Part shown: positions 16,105-25,321 of the stretch, piece after piece
Layout: the number at the start of each line of letters is the position of its first letter
Position numbering within the stretch: the first letter of the stretch is position 1
From: Flavobacterium johnsoniae UW101
GTDB lineage: Bacteria > Bacteroidota > Bacteroidia > Flavobacteriales > Flavobacteriaceae
Direction of reading: 5' to 3'
Assembly: GCF_000016645.1 (NCBI RefSeq)
Contig: NC_009441.1
Span: 5,270,001-5,334,000, forward strand
DNA: 64,000 bases
The notes under the pieces: generated by a model
The model's input: the letters and a program-made list of their open reading frames with translations, nothing else
The model's database searches: none
What the model was told of the DNA's origin: nothing
Translations under genes and position numbers: made by a program

Positions 16105-16497
16105 ATGGAAGACAAAAACAGCAGCAGAAACAGATGGCTGCACATCCGGCTGACAAAAGAAGAATTTGATTTTATTGATAAGAATTTCAAAGCGTCAGCC
16201 TGCCGCAAACGAAGTGATTTCGTGCGCAGAAATCTGCTGAGAAAACCCATTGTAATGAGATATAGAAACGAGTCGCTGGATAAGCTGCTGCAGGAGCTTA
16301 TCCAGCTCAGAACACAGCTGAATTTCATGGGAAATAATTTCAATCAGAGCGTTAAAAAACTCCATACCCTTTTTGAAATTGCCGATTTCAGAATTTGGAT
16401 TCTGGCTTTTGATTCCGACAGGAACAGATATTTTTCGCTGGTTGAAGAAATAAAAAAACACATTGAAAATCTCGCCCAAAAATGGTTGCAGTCATAA
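16105..16497 (+). CDS. MobC-like relaxosome accessory protein
   Basis: 130 residues. A basic ribbon-helix-helix-like start (RWLHIRLTKEEFDFIDKNF) is followed by RKRSDFVRRNLLRKPI and a C-terminal helical segment (QLRTQLNFMGNNFNQSVKK, about residues 72-90), typical of plasmid and transposon mobilization accessory proteins that bind oriT and help the relaxase. Its last 16 bases overlap the start of the relaxase gene, so translation is coupled. The upstream oriT-like palindrome is its probable binding site. Confidence 0.85.
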   Translation: MEDKNSSRNRWLHIRLTKEEFDFIDKNFKASACRKRSDFVRRNLLRKPIVMRYRNESLDKLLQELIQLRTQLNFMGNNFNQSVKKLHTLFEIADFRIWILAFDSDRNRYFSLVEEIKKHIENLAQKWLQS

Positions 16498-17732
16498 ACA
16501 CAGGACACTCGATAAGAGGCGTCCTAATGTATAATGAGAATAAAGTTTCCCAGGGCGCAGCTGTGTGCATCGGCGAGGGAAATTATCCCATCGATATTGA
16601 AAAAATGTCAGAATCTTTTAAGCTCAGTGTATTTCTAAAACAGCTCCAGCTCAATGAAAATGTCAAGCGCAGCGCAGTGCACATCTCGCTGAATTTTGAT
16701 CGTTCAGACAAGGACTTATCAAAAGAGAAACTCATGCAGATTGCCTGTTGTTATATGGAGAAAATTGGATTCGCCGCACAGCCTTATCTCGTCTACCAGC
16801 ACCACGATGCGGGACATCCGCACCTTCATATCGCATCCATAAATGTGCGGGCAGACGGATCCAGGATTAACATGCACAATATTGGAAGAAACCAGTCTGA
16901 AACGGCCCGCAAAGAATTGGAGATTTCTTTTAATCTGGTTCGGGCAGATTCGAGAAAAAAACAGAGTCCAGCGCTTATTAATGCCATTGATGCGGAAAAA
17001 ATAAAATATGGGGCAATAGATTCCAAGAGAGCCATCGGCAGTGTATTGAGTGCAGTTATTCCGCACTACAAATACACAACCCTCGGTGAGCTGAACGCAA
17101 TATTGAACCTGTATAACGTCAAGGCAGAAAGGGGAAAGGAAAATTCAAAAATGTTTCAGAATAAAGGCCTTATCTATCAGATTCTGGATGGGAACAAAAA
17201 GACTGTCGGGGTTCCTATAAAGGCCAGTAGTTTTTATTCCAAGCCTACCCTTTCCCAGCTTGAAATTAATTTTGCCGCCTCCAAAACTTCTCGCATGATA
17301 AACATGAAAAGAACACGAAATGCGGTTGATCTACTGCTGTTAAAATACCCAAACATTACGCTCTCGCAGCTTGAAACGCGGCTGGCGAACCAAGGCATTA
17401 CGGCAGTTGTCAGAAAAAATGAACAGGGACTAATATACGGTATGACCTACATAGATCATAACACCAAATGCGTTTTCAACGGAAGCAGTCTCGGCTCGGA
17501 ATATGCAGCCAAAGGGCTCCTGCAGCGTCTGAGCCATTCGCCCCATTCTGAGAAGCAATATACAGTTCCTGATGGTACCGCTCAGAAGCACGGCTCTTTG
17601 ATTTCCGCAGGGGAAGTTCAGCGGATAATTGATGATGTGCTTTACGCCGGAACGCCTTCAGATTACGTTCCAAGAGAGCTTAAAAACAAGCGGAAAAAAA
17701 GAAAGAGAAAAGGACAGTCCGATAATAATTAA
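16482..17732 (+). CDS. Relaxase/mobilization nuclease
   Basis: 416 residues. The N-terminus (MVAVINTGHSIRGVLMYNEN) is the standard opening of Bacteroidota MobB relaxases. The metal-binding HxHxxH region is in QHHDAGHPHLHIASIN (about residues 106-121). The C-terminal tail is strongly basic (KNKRKKRKRKGQ). The protein nicks at oriT and carries the strand into the recipient through the coupling ATPase encoded 18 bp downstream. It overlaps the accessory gene upstream. The frame is intact. Confidence 0.92.
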   Translation: MVAVINTGHSIRGVLMYNENKVSQGAAVCIGEGNYPIDIEKMSESFKLSVFLKQLQLNENVKRSAVHISLNFDRSDKDLSKEKLMQIACCYMEKIGFAAQPYLVYQHHDAGHPHLHIASINVRADGSRINMHNIGRNQSETARKELEISFNLVRADSRKKQSPALINAIDAEKIKYGAIDSKRAIGSVLSAVIPHYKYTTLGELNAILNLYNVKAERGKENSKMFQNKGLIYQILDGNKKTVGVPIKASSFYSKPTLSQLEINFAASKTSRMINMKRTRNAVDLLLLKYPNITLSQLETRLANQGITAVVRKNEQGLIYGMTYIDHNTKCVFNGSSLGSEYAAKGLLQRLSHSPHSEKQYTVPDGTAQKHGSLISAGEVQRIIDDVLYAGTPSDYVPRELKNKRKKRKRKGQSDNN

Positions 17733-17750
17733 CACATAAAAATCAACAGC

Positions 17751-19739
17751 ATGCAGACGGGAGAAAATGAACAGGCGCTTAGAAAAATTTTAGATATGAC
17801 TAGACTGATGGGCATCGCAGTGCTGCTCATCCATTTTTATTATTACTGCTTCGATTCCTTCATGCATTGGAATCTTGCTCCGGATTTTGCCTGCAGGATA
17901 CTGGAAAATATTTATCGTACGGGGCTTCTGGACAGCTTCCATAAATCTAAACTTTTTGCACTTGGACTCTTGGTTATTTCCCTTATGGGTGCCAGAGGAA
18001 GAAAAGATGAAAAGCTTCATTTTAGAACTGCTTTTAATTATATCTCATTGGGTCTCCTGCTTTACTTTGGATCCTATCCGGCTATTCTAATCTTTTTGGA
18101 TCCTGAGGTCTGCTCCGTACTATATATCTCACTGTGTTCTTTGGGCTATCTGATGACACTTTCCGGGGGCACCCTGCTCTCCCGCATTATCCGCAGAAAG
18201 CTGGGTTCAGCAGATATATTCAATAAGGAAAACGAAACTTTCCCTCAGGAGGAAAGGCTTATTGAAAACGAATATTCAGTTAACCTTCCCGCCCGTTATC
18301 ACCTCAAAGACAAAGTGCGCAGCAGCTGGATTAACATTATAAATCCCTTTCGAGGCATTCTGGTTCCAGGCACGCCGGGTTCGGGAAAATCATACTTTGT
18401 GATCCGCCATATAATCACCCAGCATATTGCCAAGGGCTTTTCCATGTTCATCTATGATTTCAAGTTTGACGACCTCACCGTTATCGCCTATAATGCCTGG
18501 CTGAAATTCCGTCATCTTTATGCCGTGGAGCCCAAATTTTACATCATAAATTTTGACGACCTCTCCAGAACCCACCGTTGTAATCCTCTTGATCCTGCGG
18601 CAATGACAGACATTACCGATGCTGCTGAATCTGCCCGCACAATCCTTATGGGACTCAACCGGGAGTGGATTAAAAAACAGGGCGATTTCTTTGTGGAATC
18701 CCCTATAAATTTCCTGACGGCCGTCATCTGGTACCTTCGTAAATACAACGATGGCGAGTTCTGCACCCTGCCACATGTCATTGAAATGATCCAGACCGAC
18801 TATGAAAGCCTTTTCACGATTCTGAGAACAGAAAAAGAGATCGAAGTGCTTATCAATCCCTTTGTCAGCGCATTCCTGAATGAGGCAGTCGACCAGCTGG
18901 AGGGTCAGATTGCGTCGGCTAAAATCTCGCTGGCGAAACTCTCCTCTCCTCAGCTTTACTACGTGCTCTCGGGCAGTGATTTTACCCTTGACATTAATAA
19001 TCCATCTGATCCAAAAATTGTTTCAATGGGGAACAATCCGCAGAAAATACAGACATACGGGGCAGTCCTTTCCCTTTTTGTCAGCCGTCTTATCAAACAG
19101 GTAAACCAGAAGGGAAAGCTTAAAAGCAGTCTCATTTTTGACGAGTTCCCCACCATCTATCTCAATAATATTGACAGTCTGATTGCAACGGCAAGAAGCA
19201 ACAAAGTGAGCACCTGTCTTGGAATTCAGGACTTCAGCCAGCTTCGCAAGGACTACGGCCGCGAGCAGGCTGATGTGATCATTAATATAGTCGGAAATAT
19301 TGTCTGCGGACAGGTCAGCGGAGATACGGCCAAACAGCTCTCAGAGCGTTTCGGAAAAATAATGCAGGACCGCGAAAGCTTATCAATAAACAGCAGCGAC
19401 ACCTCCATCAGCCGTTCCCGACAGCTGGAATCCGCAGTGCCGCCTTCGAAGATTTCTTCGCTGAGTTCGGGAGAATTTGTAGGCATGACAGCCGATAACC
19501 CGGACTGCAGAATTGAGCTTAAAACTTTTCACTGCGAGATCATCAACGACCACGAAAAAATTAAAAAAGAAACAGATAATTACAAAGAAATTCCAATCAT
19601 ACGGACAATTGATAATGTTATCATCCAGAAAAATTATCTTCAGATAAAAATTGAGATTCAGGAAATAATCCACAGTGAAATGGAACGGATAATCAAAAGC
19701 CCGCAGCTTTCATCACTGGTTCTCAAAAAAGAAAAATAA
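17751..19739 (+). CDS. TraG/VirD4-like type IV coupling ATPase
   Basis: 662 residues. Membrane segments in the first 150 residues anchor it. The cytoplasmic part has a Walker A (PGTPGSGKSYF, about residue 207) and a Walker B (SSLIFDEFPTIYL, about 459), and a C-terminal domain with LSSGEFVGMTADNPDC. These are features of the mobilization-type coupling proteins (often called MobC/TraG) of Bacteroidota elements. It brings the relaxase-DNA complex to a secretion channel, which must be supplied in trans because no transfer-channel genes are visible here. Confidence 0.9.
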   Translation: MQTGENEQALRKILDMTRLMGIAVLLIHFYYYCFDSFMHWNLAPDFACRILENIYRTGLLDSFHKSKLFALGLLVISLMGARGRKDEKLHFRTAFNYISLGLLLYFGSYPAILIFLDPEVCSVLYISLCSLGYLMTLSGGTLLSRIIRRKLGSADIFNKENETFPQEERLIENEYSVNLPARYHLKDKVRSSWINIINPFRGILVPGTPGSGKSYFVIRHIITQHIAKGFSMFIYDFKFDDLTVIAYNAWLKFRHLYAVEPKFYIINFDDLSRTHRCNPLDPAAMTDITDAAESARTILMGLNREWIKKQGDFFVESPINFLTAVIWYLRKYNDGEFCTLPHVIEMIQTDYESLFTILRTEKEIEVLINPFVSAFLNEAVDQLEGQIASAKISLAKLSSPQLYYVLSGSDFTLDINNPSDPKIVSMGNNPQKIQTYGAVLSLFVSRLIKQVNQKGKLKSSLIFDEFPTIYLNNIDSLIATARSNKVSTCLGIQDFSQLRKDYGREQADVIINIVGNIVCGQVSGDTAKQLSERFGKIMQDRESLSINSSDTSISRSRQLESAVPPSKISSLSSGEFVGMTADNPDCRIELKTFHCEIINDHEKIKKETDNYKEIPIIRTIDNVIIQKNYLQIKIEIQEIIHSEMERIIKSPQLSSLVLKKEK

Positions 19740-19789
19740 CTTTTAATCCTTCGATGTTTTCTTGAGACAGAGAAAAAAGAAATGTTTTT

Positions 19790-20223
19790 TTAGCTGCCGG
19801 ATTCTTTTATAAGCTGCAGTGTCTTTTCGTCCTGCTCTCCATTGTAATATTTCTCAAGCACCTGCCTGAAACATTCAGGCGTTTCAGGCAGTAGTCCGAA
19901 CAGTGTCATGCAGGATTTCAGTTTTCTTTCATCTGGCCTTCCCAGAATTTCCAGTGCAGTTTTATTCTCTATCTCAAGCATTGCCTGGGTAATTTCCACC
20001 AGACGTTTTCCCAGTATGGGGTGATTTAGATACAGTGAGGCTTCTTTTAGGTTTTCAATGCCGTAAAAGATGTTATAATCCGTGAATCCCAGTCCTCTTA
20101 GCTGGGGGAAAATAAACCACATCCAGTGGGTCTGTTTGCTGCCCTGCCTGATCTCGCGCAGTGCGTTCTCATACGTTTCCCTTTGTGCCTCTAAAAACGG
20201 TCCAGATCATATTGCTTTTCCAT
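19790..20223 (-). pseudogene. DUF1810-family protein, frameshifted
   Basis: The 110-residue frame to 20122 (MWFIFPQLRGLGFTDYN onward) is the body of a DUF1810 protein. The missing N-terminus lies upstream: MEKQYDLDRF from the ATG at 20223, then LEAQRETYENALREIRQGSK in the other frame. The two join at 20193-20197, where a run of five T (minus strand) should be six. A one-base loss in a homopolymer therefore breaks an otherwise complete gene of about 144 codons. This may be a sequencing error or a recent inactivation. The family function is unknown to me. It lies opposite the coupling-protein gene. Confidence 0.75.
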
Positions 20224-20538
20224 TGCATTACTTTTTTCTCACCTGAAATTACAAAATATTGTAATGCCGATCCCAAAACAGGCGTCTAAAATAGTTCAGC
20301 CTGCTGTAAAGATTGATAAGGAAATTTTCAATAAAAACGGATTAAAAGAGCCGCGAAAATAGCACCCGCAGGCTCCTGCATGCGCATAACGGCCTTGCCG
20401 CCCTTCGGGACTTATAGCACTCCGGATCCTTTATCGGGCGCTTGATTTTGTGCTTTCTTTTTTCCCGTTTTTTCTTTGAAAAATTTTATGCGGGGCTTGA
20501 GAAAAGACAGAAAAAATACTCACTTAAAATGTTGCATC
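20224..20538. other. Intergenic stretch before ssb
   Basis: About 315 bp without a supported gene. It is comparatively GC-rich around 20390-20450 (GCCGCCCTTCGGGAC and similar). A frame opening at 20476 is only an upstream extension of the ssb frame. No clear promoter element was found. Confidence 0.5.
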
Positions 20539-20928
20539 ATGGAAATCTCCGGACGAATTACAAAAGATGCCGTAACGGCAAAAGTTTCAAATGACAGGGA
20601 GGTGGTAAATTTCTCCATTGCCATAAACGACAGCTACAGACCAAAAGGGGCTGAGGAGCTTAAAAAGATTGTAACCTACATCGACTGCTCCTATTGGATG
20701 GGTTCCAAAATGGCGCAGTGGCTTAAAAAAGGCACTGTGGTTGAACTCTTCGGGCGTATAGGTCTGAATGTCTACAATAATGCCGAGGGCAAAGCGCTCG
20801 GTTCGCTGACCTTTCACACCAGTAATATTAAAATACTGGTGTTCCCAAAAACAGAAAACAGTTCTTCTCTTCCCGCAGTTCAAAAGAAAAATACGGATCA
20901 AGACACCCCTGACGACCTGCCTTTCTAA
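20539..20928 (+). CDS. ssb: Single-stranded DNA-binding protein
   Basis: 129 residues from the ATG at 20539. An in-frame upstream ATG at 20476 is less likely, since family members begin MEISGRITKD. An OB-fold runs over the first 105 residues (VVNFSIAINDSYRPK, then TYIDCSYWMGSKMAQWLKKG). The acidic tip DDLPF at the C-terminus recruits partner proteins. It protects single-stranded DNA, here probably during conjugative transfer, and heads a run with three other element genes. This is the mobile-element copy type rather than a chromosomal replication SSB. Confidence 0.88.
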   Translation: MEISGRITKDAVTAKVSNDREVVNFSIAINDSYRPKGAEELKKIVTYIDCSYWMGSKMAQWLKKGTVVELFGRIGLNVYNNAEGKALGSLTFHTSNIKILVFPKTENSSSLPAVQKKNTDQDTPDDLPF

Positions 20929-20966
20929 TTGGAATATATACCGTTTCACATCAAAATTTATACGCC

Positions 20967-21326
20967 ATGAAAGCCTTTGAAAAATCAGTTTACATAGAAT
21001 ATCCCGTATCCGCCCAGTTCAAAAAAATAGTCCTCTCCAATATGGATTCCTATGACGGGACAAAAAAAGAGCAGTTAAAATCTTTCTTGGAAGACCTGCA
21101 GAAAAACGGATGCATCTGCGGGATGATTTCAGAGTTTGTCTATAACTCGGACTGCAGGAAATTCTATATACAGCATTTGGATGATTTGGAAAATATCCGA
21201 TATGAAATTGAAGATTCCCTTGGGGAATCTGTCAAAAACCGCCACCGTCTGCCCCATTACACCTTTGTATGCTGGCTCTGCTTTGAAGAATACTGTTTTG
21301 ACATTTACAGAAACAGTTTTGAATAA
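20967..21326 (+). CDS. Small hypothetical protein of the mobile element
   Basis: 119 residues, no signal or membrane segment, with five cysteines (for example NGCICGM and CWLCFEEYCFDIY). The layout suggests a compact helical fold. I do not recognise a named family. It lies between ssb and pcfK on the same strand with 38 and 26 bp gaps, so it belongs to the same operon and presumably helps element maintenance or transfer. Confidence 0.7.
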   Translation: MKAFEKSVYIEYPVSAQFKKIVLSNMDSYDGTKKEQLKSFLEDLQKNGCICGMISEFVYNSDCRKFYIQHLDDLENIRYEIEDSLGESVKNRHRLPHYTFVCWLCFEEYCFDIYRNSFE

Positions 21327-21352
21327 CGCTTTTCAATCTTAAATCTTCCCTT

Positions 21353-21733
21353 ATGAAAGCATCAGATAAATTTAAAACCGCCATAGAAAGCTACCTGAGC
21401 GAAAAAGCGCAGAATGATGCCCTGTTTTCAGCGGACTATAAAAAAGAGAGCAAAAACCTTGAAAGTTGTTTCCATTACATTTTCGGCGAGGTCAAAAAAA
21501 CAGGGGAATGCGCCTTTGACAATCAGGAAATCTTTGACATGGCTGTGAAGTACTATACAGACGACACGATTGGAACGCCTGCCCCTGTTCAATGCAGAGT
21601 TGCAGTAAGCCCCCCTGCCAAACCTGATTTATTCTCAACTGCCACCGCAGTATCTCAAAGCACAGTTCAAAAAACAGAAATAGTGCAACCCGTGAAGCCT
21701 GTACAGAAAACCTTAACACTCTTTGACTTATGA
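21353..21733 (+). CDS. PcfK-like protein
   Basis: 126 residues. The N-terminal 75 residues match PcfK-like proteins (KFKTAIESYLSEKAQND and then FDNQEIFDMAVKYYTDD). The tail is proline- and valine-rich and low in complexity. PcfK-like genes accompany pcfJ in conjugative elements, and their function is not established. The stop overlaps the ATG of pcfJ (ATGA at 21730), so the two are translationally coupled. Confidence 0.85.
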   Translation: MKASDKFKTAIESYLSEKAQNDALFSADYKKESKNLESCFHYIFGEVKKTGECAFDNQEIFDMAVKYYTDDTIGTPAPVQCRVAVSPPAKPDLFSTATAVSQSTVQKTEIVQPVKPVQKTLTLFDL

Positions 21734-23046
21734 TACCCAAAACAGTTATAGAAAAAGAAATCAGCGCCTTAAGCACCACTCTAGCCCCAATCACAGCGCA
21801 GATGCACCAGTGGGCGGAAAAAAATATTTTCCTGAAATGGGCGGTGCTCTCAAGGGGAAAGTTCTATTGTCTGGAATGCACCCATTCGTGGAAACCCGAC
21901 AGCCAAAGCCAGTCCTGCAAAAATTATATTAACTGTACCGCCTGTCAGGGGAAACTTAAAATGCATCAGCACAATCAGGTGCATTTCAAAGAAATCGAAT
22001 ACTTTGCCCTCACCGATACCTGCTCTGGGTATCAGGTGGTGCGCATCATCTGCTCGCACAAGAACATGAAAAAAAATGTTCTTCCTGCCTATTCCCATAC
22101 CGAAGTCATGCAGCATTGGATAAATCCAAAAGGGGAAGTACGCACCATCTCAAGAAGCACCAATGTTTTTTCCAATGCCTATGATGCATGGCAGTACTAT
22201 TCCCCTTTGGAAATCCGTCCAAAGGATTTTCAGAACTCGCCAAAATACCGCATCAATCCCTACAAGGTTTATCCGCATATGAAAGTGATTCCGCTTTTGA
22301 AAAGAAACGGTTTTAAAACTTCCGTACACGGCATTGCACCGCAGATACTCTTTACTGCTCTTTTAAAAGACCCCGTTGCAGAAACCCTTTTAAAAAGTTC
22401 TCAGACTTCTCTGCTGAAACATTACCTGAATTCCCATGAACAGCATCTGCGCGAAAACTGGCAGGCAGTAAAAACCTGCCTAAAACACCGTTATCAGATT
22501 CAGGACACCAAAATTTGGGAGGATTATATTGCCCTGCTCCGATGGTTTAAAAAAGACCTCAGCTCCCCTGCGCTTGTCTGCCCCGAAAATCTAGACCAGG
22601 CGCATGACAGGCTTGTTGCCAAAAAAAGGGACATTCAGCGCAAGAAACATCTTGCGCAGATGCGTGCAGAAATACAGAAAGCTGAGCCGATTTATGAAAA
22701 TGATAAAAAACAATTCTTCGGACTTTCTTTTACCGATAATGACCTTACCGTAAAAGTCCTTAACTGTGTGCAGGATTTTCTCCATGAAGGCGACACGCTC
22801 CATCACTGCGTATTTACCAACGAGTATTATAAAAAGAAAGATTCCTTAATCCTTTCGGCGCAGATTGAAAACAGACCCGTGGAAACCATTGAAGTGTCCC
22901 TTTCGAGAATGGAAATTATCCAGTGCAGGGGACTTCGCAATAAAGCCACTAAATATCACAGCAGGATTCTTAGGATTATAAATAAAAACCTCCCTGAGAT
23001 TGCCGGGCGGTTGAAAAAGCGCAAAAAGCAGACTGCTCCCGCTTAA
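21730..23046 (+). CDS. PcfJ-like protein
   Basis: 438 residues. It has cysteine pairs that may bind metal (CLECTHSW at about 51 and NCTACQGK at about 73), a basic middle region and a conserved C-terminal part (LNCVQDFLHEGDTLHHCVFT, then SRMEIIQCRGLRNKAT). This is the pattern of PcfJ-like proteins found on Bacteroidota and Firmicutes mobile elements. The biochemical role is unknown. It is coupled to pcfK and followed at once by a strong terminator that closes this operon. Confidence 0.85.
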   Translation: MIPKTVIEKEISALSTTLAPITAQMHQWAEKNIFLKWAVLSRGKFYCLECTHSWKPDSQSQSCKNYINCTACQGKLKMHQHNQVHFKEIEYFALTDTCSGYQVVRIICSHKNMKKNVLPAYSHTEVMQHWINPKGEVRTISRSTNVFSNAYDAWQYYSPLEIRPKDFQNSPKYRINPYKVYPHMKVIPLLKRNGFKTSVHGIAPQILFTALLKDPVAETLLKSSQTSLLKHYLNSHEQHLRENWQAVKTCLKHRYQIQDTKIWEDYIALLRWFKKDLSSPALVCPENLDQAHDRLVAKKRDIQRKKHLAQMRAEIQKAEPIYENDKKQFFGLSFTDNDLTVKVLNCVQDFLHEGDTLHHCVFTNEYYKKKDSLILSAQIENRPVETIEVSLSRMEIIQCRGLRNKATKYHSRILRIINKNLPEIAGRLKKRKKQTAPA

Positions 23047-23061
23047 CCCATTTTACTATTG

Positions 23062-23094
23062 ATACCGCAGATTTTACACTGCGGTATTTTTTTT
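23062..23094 (+). terminator. Rho-independent terminator after pcfJ
   Basis: ATACCGCA (23062-23069), a 10-base loop and TGCGGTAT (23080-23087), followed by a run of T to 23094. It begins 16 bp past the pcfJ stop. Confidence 0.88.
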
Positions 23095-23316
23095 GCGCGC
23101 GCAGACACTTTAAGGTACACGGAGCAGTCCCGGCTTAGGGGCTATTGTGAAATGTTAAGTCAATTTCACCACAAAGTTCGGGCACGTCCTTCGGTTTTCC
23201 GCAAAAAATTCCCCCATAAATGCAGGGCTGCGCTCCTGCTTTATTGCGTTGCTTTCTGCGTTCGCTCGTCCCTGCCCGGTAGCGGTGCTGTAATTAATCT
23301 TAAAACTACAGCAGCT

Positions 23317-23787
23317 ATGAAAAATCAACATCAAAACACAGACTGGCAGAAAGTATCAGAAATAGAACTGATCTATAAAACCAAAGTAAAAAGTACTGAA
23401 AGACCGTGTATCACTTCTTCCAGAGATGCTTACCGAATACTGCTCGACAGCTGGGATCCCGGAAAAATAGAATTCTTTGAGCAGTTCAAAGTGCTGCTGC
23501 TCAGCCAGTCCAACAGGGTACTGGGAATCTACGAGGTTTCCTCAGGAGGCATCTCGGGAACTCTGGTTGATATGCGCATGCTTTTCGCGGCAGCCCTGAA
23601 AGCTGCCGCCGTCGGGATCATCATCACCCACAACCATCCCTCAGGAAAAACATCACCTTCCGAGGCCGACAGAAATATGACCCGAAAAATCCGAGAAGCA
23701 GGAAAACTGCTGGATATTCCGTTGCTTGACCACCTGATTGTAACTCCCGAAACCTATTACTCTTTTGCAGATGAAGGCGCCCTTTAA
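23317..23787 (+). CDS. RadC-like JAB-domain protein
   Basis: 156 residues from the ATG at 23317. The open frame extends upstream to 23059, but that part is a GC-rich spacer without family similarity, so the internal ATG is chosen. The JAMM metal motif is clear: HNHPSGKTSPSEAD (about residues 104-117) with an upstream Glu in GIYEVS. RadC-like proteins of mobile elements are common in Bacteroidota; a DNA-repair role was proposed for the family but is doubtful. It has its own spacer after the pcfJ terminator, so it is separately transcribed. Confidence 0.88.
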   Translation: MKNQHQNTDWQKVSEIELIYKTKVKSTERPCITSSRDAYRILLDSWDPGKIEFFEQFKVLLLSQSNRVLGIYEVSSGGISGTLVDMRMLFAAALKAAAVGIIITHNHPSGKTSPSEADRNMTRKIREAGKLLDIPLLDHLIVTPETYYSFADEGAL

Positions 23788-23845
23788 AGGCGTTTTCATC
23801 TTTCATGCCCTTGTGCTGTTCTGGTTTTTTAAGTAATTTTGCCCT

Positions 23846-24004
23846 ATGAATCATGAAGAAATAAAACGATATTTTGAGAACAATCCGCCGCCGAAGGAAG
23901 TTGTGTGGACCCAGTGGGCGAAGATTACCGACACTCAGGTTTTCCTCAACAGCTGTTATACCACCATTAGAAATTTTAACGGTCCTGTCGATCGCATAAA
24001 ATAG
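23846..24004 (+). pseudogene. Truncated DUF6965-family protein
   Basis: 52 codons beginning MNHEEIKRYFENNPPPKEV and running WTQWAKITDTQVFLNSCY. This matches the N-terminal two-thirds of small DUF6965 proteins (about 67 residues), which usually continue past FNGPVDRI with a Pro/Trp-rich end. Here a TAG follows at once. A short stem (CCAAATT and AATTTGG, 24006-24023) comes next. The truncation marks the right edge of the mobilization block, where other DNA was joined. Confidence 0.6.
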
Positions 24005-24181
24005 TCCAAATTAAAAAATTTGGCTATTTTAGCTTTAATTCATGAGTGGGAAAAAGAAGGCACTTCGCAAACCCGCAAACGTTATGTGCTAGCTGATCGG
24101 TACGCCACAAAAGCTGAAAATAAACCTAAAATAAAAAATAGCATGATACTTTTCAAAGTAGAAGCTTAAAAACGAAAAATA

Positions 24182-24529
24182 ATGGCGTTAGAATTTGAAA
24201 ACGAAATTGAAATTATTGAAGTAATGGAAGGCTACTTAATAAATTCTCGTCCACCAGAGGAAGTTAGAAACCAAGTTGACATCAATTATAAAATAGAAAG
24301 TCAAAGCATTATTATTTTTGAAATTCGTCCCGTTTGGGACAATCCAAGCGAAAAAATGGAGTATAATGTAGCAAAAGCAACGTTTGTGAAAACCGAGAAC
24401 AAATGGAAAGTATATTGGTTTAAGTCTGATATGAAATGGCATACTTACAAACCAAATGAAAAAGTAAATAACCTAAAAGAGTTTGTGAAAATTATTGAAG
24501 AAGATAAATATAATTGTTTTAGGGGTTAA
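24182..24529 (+). CDS. DUF3024 domain protein
   Basis: 115 residues with the DUF3024 pattern: FEIRPVWDN (about residues 42-50), AKATFVKTENKWKVYWFKSD (61-80), KWHTYKP and the closing DKYNCFRG. The function of the family is unknown. No signal or membrane segment is present. It stands alone in a junction zone between the mobilization genes and the AbiE locus. A cassette-like AACGTTATGTGC lies at about 24080, similar in style to the ends seen at 1.8 kb. Confidence 0.78.
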   Translation: MALEFENEIEIIEVMEGYLINSRPPEEVRNQVDINYKIESQSIIIFEIRPVWDNPSEKMEYNVAKATFVKTENKWKVYWFKSDMKWHTYKPNEKVNNLKEFVKIIEEDKYNCFRG

Positions 24530-25231
24530 ACAAGAACTTTTATTAAACAGCCTGTCTTCGTTAGTATTGACAGCAGTGTATTTTGCACTTCTTGCCATTT
24601 CTAATGAACTTTCTACATTAATTATAAAATCATTTATTTTAAACACTTTTTGAGAAAATATTCTACGGCTAGACAAGTACATTAAACTTATGAGAAAAAT
24701 TCTGAGCATGGGAAAATAGTAAAAAAACAGGACACGCCCAGATTCCGCTTTTAAGATTGAATTGCAATGATGCAGTAGTTTTATAATCTGTTAATTATCC
24801 ACATAAATAAATAAATAAATAAATAGCTATCAACCTGGTAATCAAAAACATTCCTCCTGCAAATAATCCAACCGAAAATAACAATGTCATAAAGAAATTA
24901 TCTTTTGGCGTTTTTTTGCTTCTAAGTTCCAAGAGTATTTGACATTTGCTTAAAGAAATTTGTTAACATGTCGAGGTACACTTTTTTTCCTCTGCCTGCT
25001 CTAACATAACATCTGAAGTCAAGTATTTGCTAAAGCTCCTAACAAATCAATGCGGAACCTCTTCCTCCTCCGTAAAATTTTCAAATCTTTATATTTCAAG
25101 GTGAAAAATCACAGATTTAAATCACACCCTTAACTTTGTCTCCGATTTTCGTTAGTATATCCAATAGCATTTGATAGCGAAACAAAAGACAAGTGATAAA
25201 TACATTATTAAAAATTATGTTTCGTATTTAC
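24530..25231. other. Long intergenic stretch before the AbiE operators
   Basis: About 700 bp without a supported gene. It holds a tetranucleotide microsatellite (ATAA repeated nearly six times, 24803-24825). A 78-codon minus-strand frame (24473-24709) overlaps the DUF3024 gene and could be a gene fragment, but I cannot place it in a family. Confidence 0.5.
24803..24825. repeat. ATAA microsatellite
   Basis: A simple tandem tetranucleotide, 5.75 units. It lies in non-coding DNA, so slippage here would only change spacer length. Confidence 0.9.
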
Positions 25232-25254
25232 CTAGTCAGGTTAAACCTGACTAG
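25232..25254. promoter_or_regulatory. AbiEi operator, distal copy
   Basis: A 23-bp perfect palindrome, arms CTAGTCAGGTT and AACCTGACTAG around a central A. The inner 17 bp (GTCAGGTTAAACCTGAC) recur at 25322-25338, 87 bp away centre to centre. AbiEi antitoxins are known to repress their own operon through paired inverted repeats. Confidence 0.75.
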
Positions 25255-25321
25255 ATAACTATGATATGTAAATTGTGCAAAATAAATGATTGTTGATGTT
25301 GTTATATTTTGTATCATTGTA

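Noticed and set aside
23059..23316. N-terminal extension of the RadC-like protein
   Set aside because: The upstream codons are a GC-rich spacer after a terminator and do not resemble the family.
24473..24709. 78-codon minus-strand gene
   Set aside because: It overlaps the DUF3024 gene on the opposite strand and has no family match; at most it is a fragment.
24803..24825. Phase-variable promoter repeat
   Set aside because: The ATAA microsatellite is more than 400 bp from the nearest operator and start, so length changes should not switch expression.
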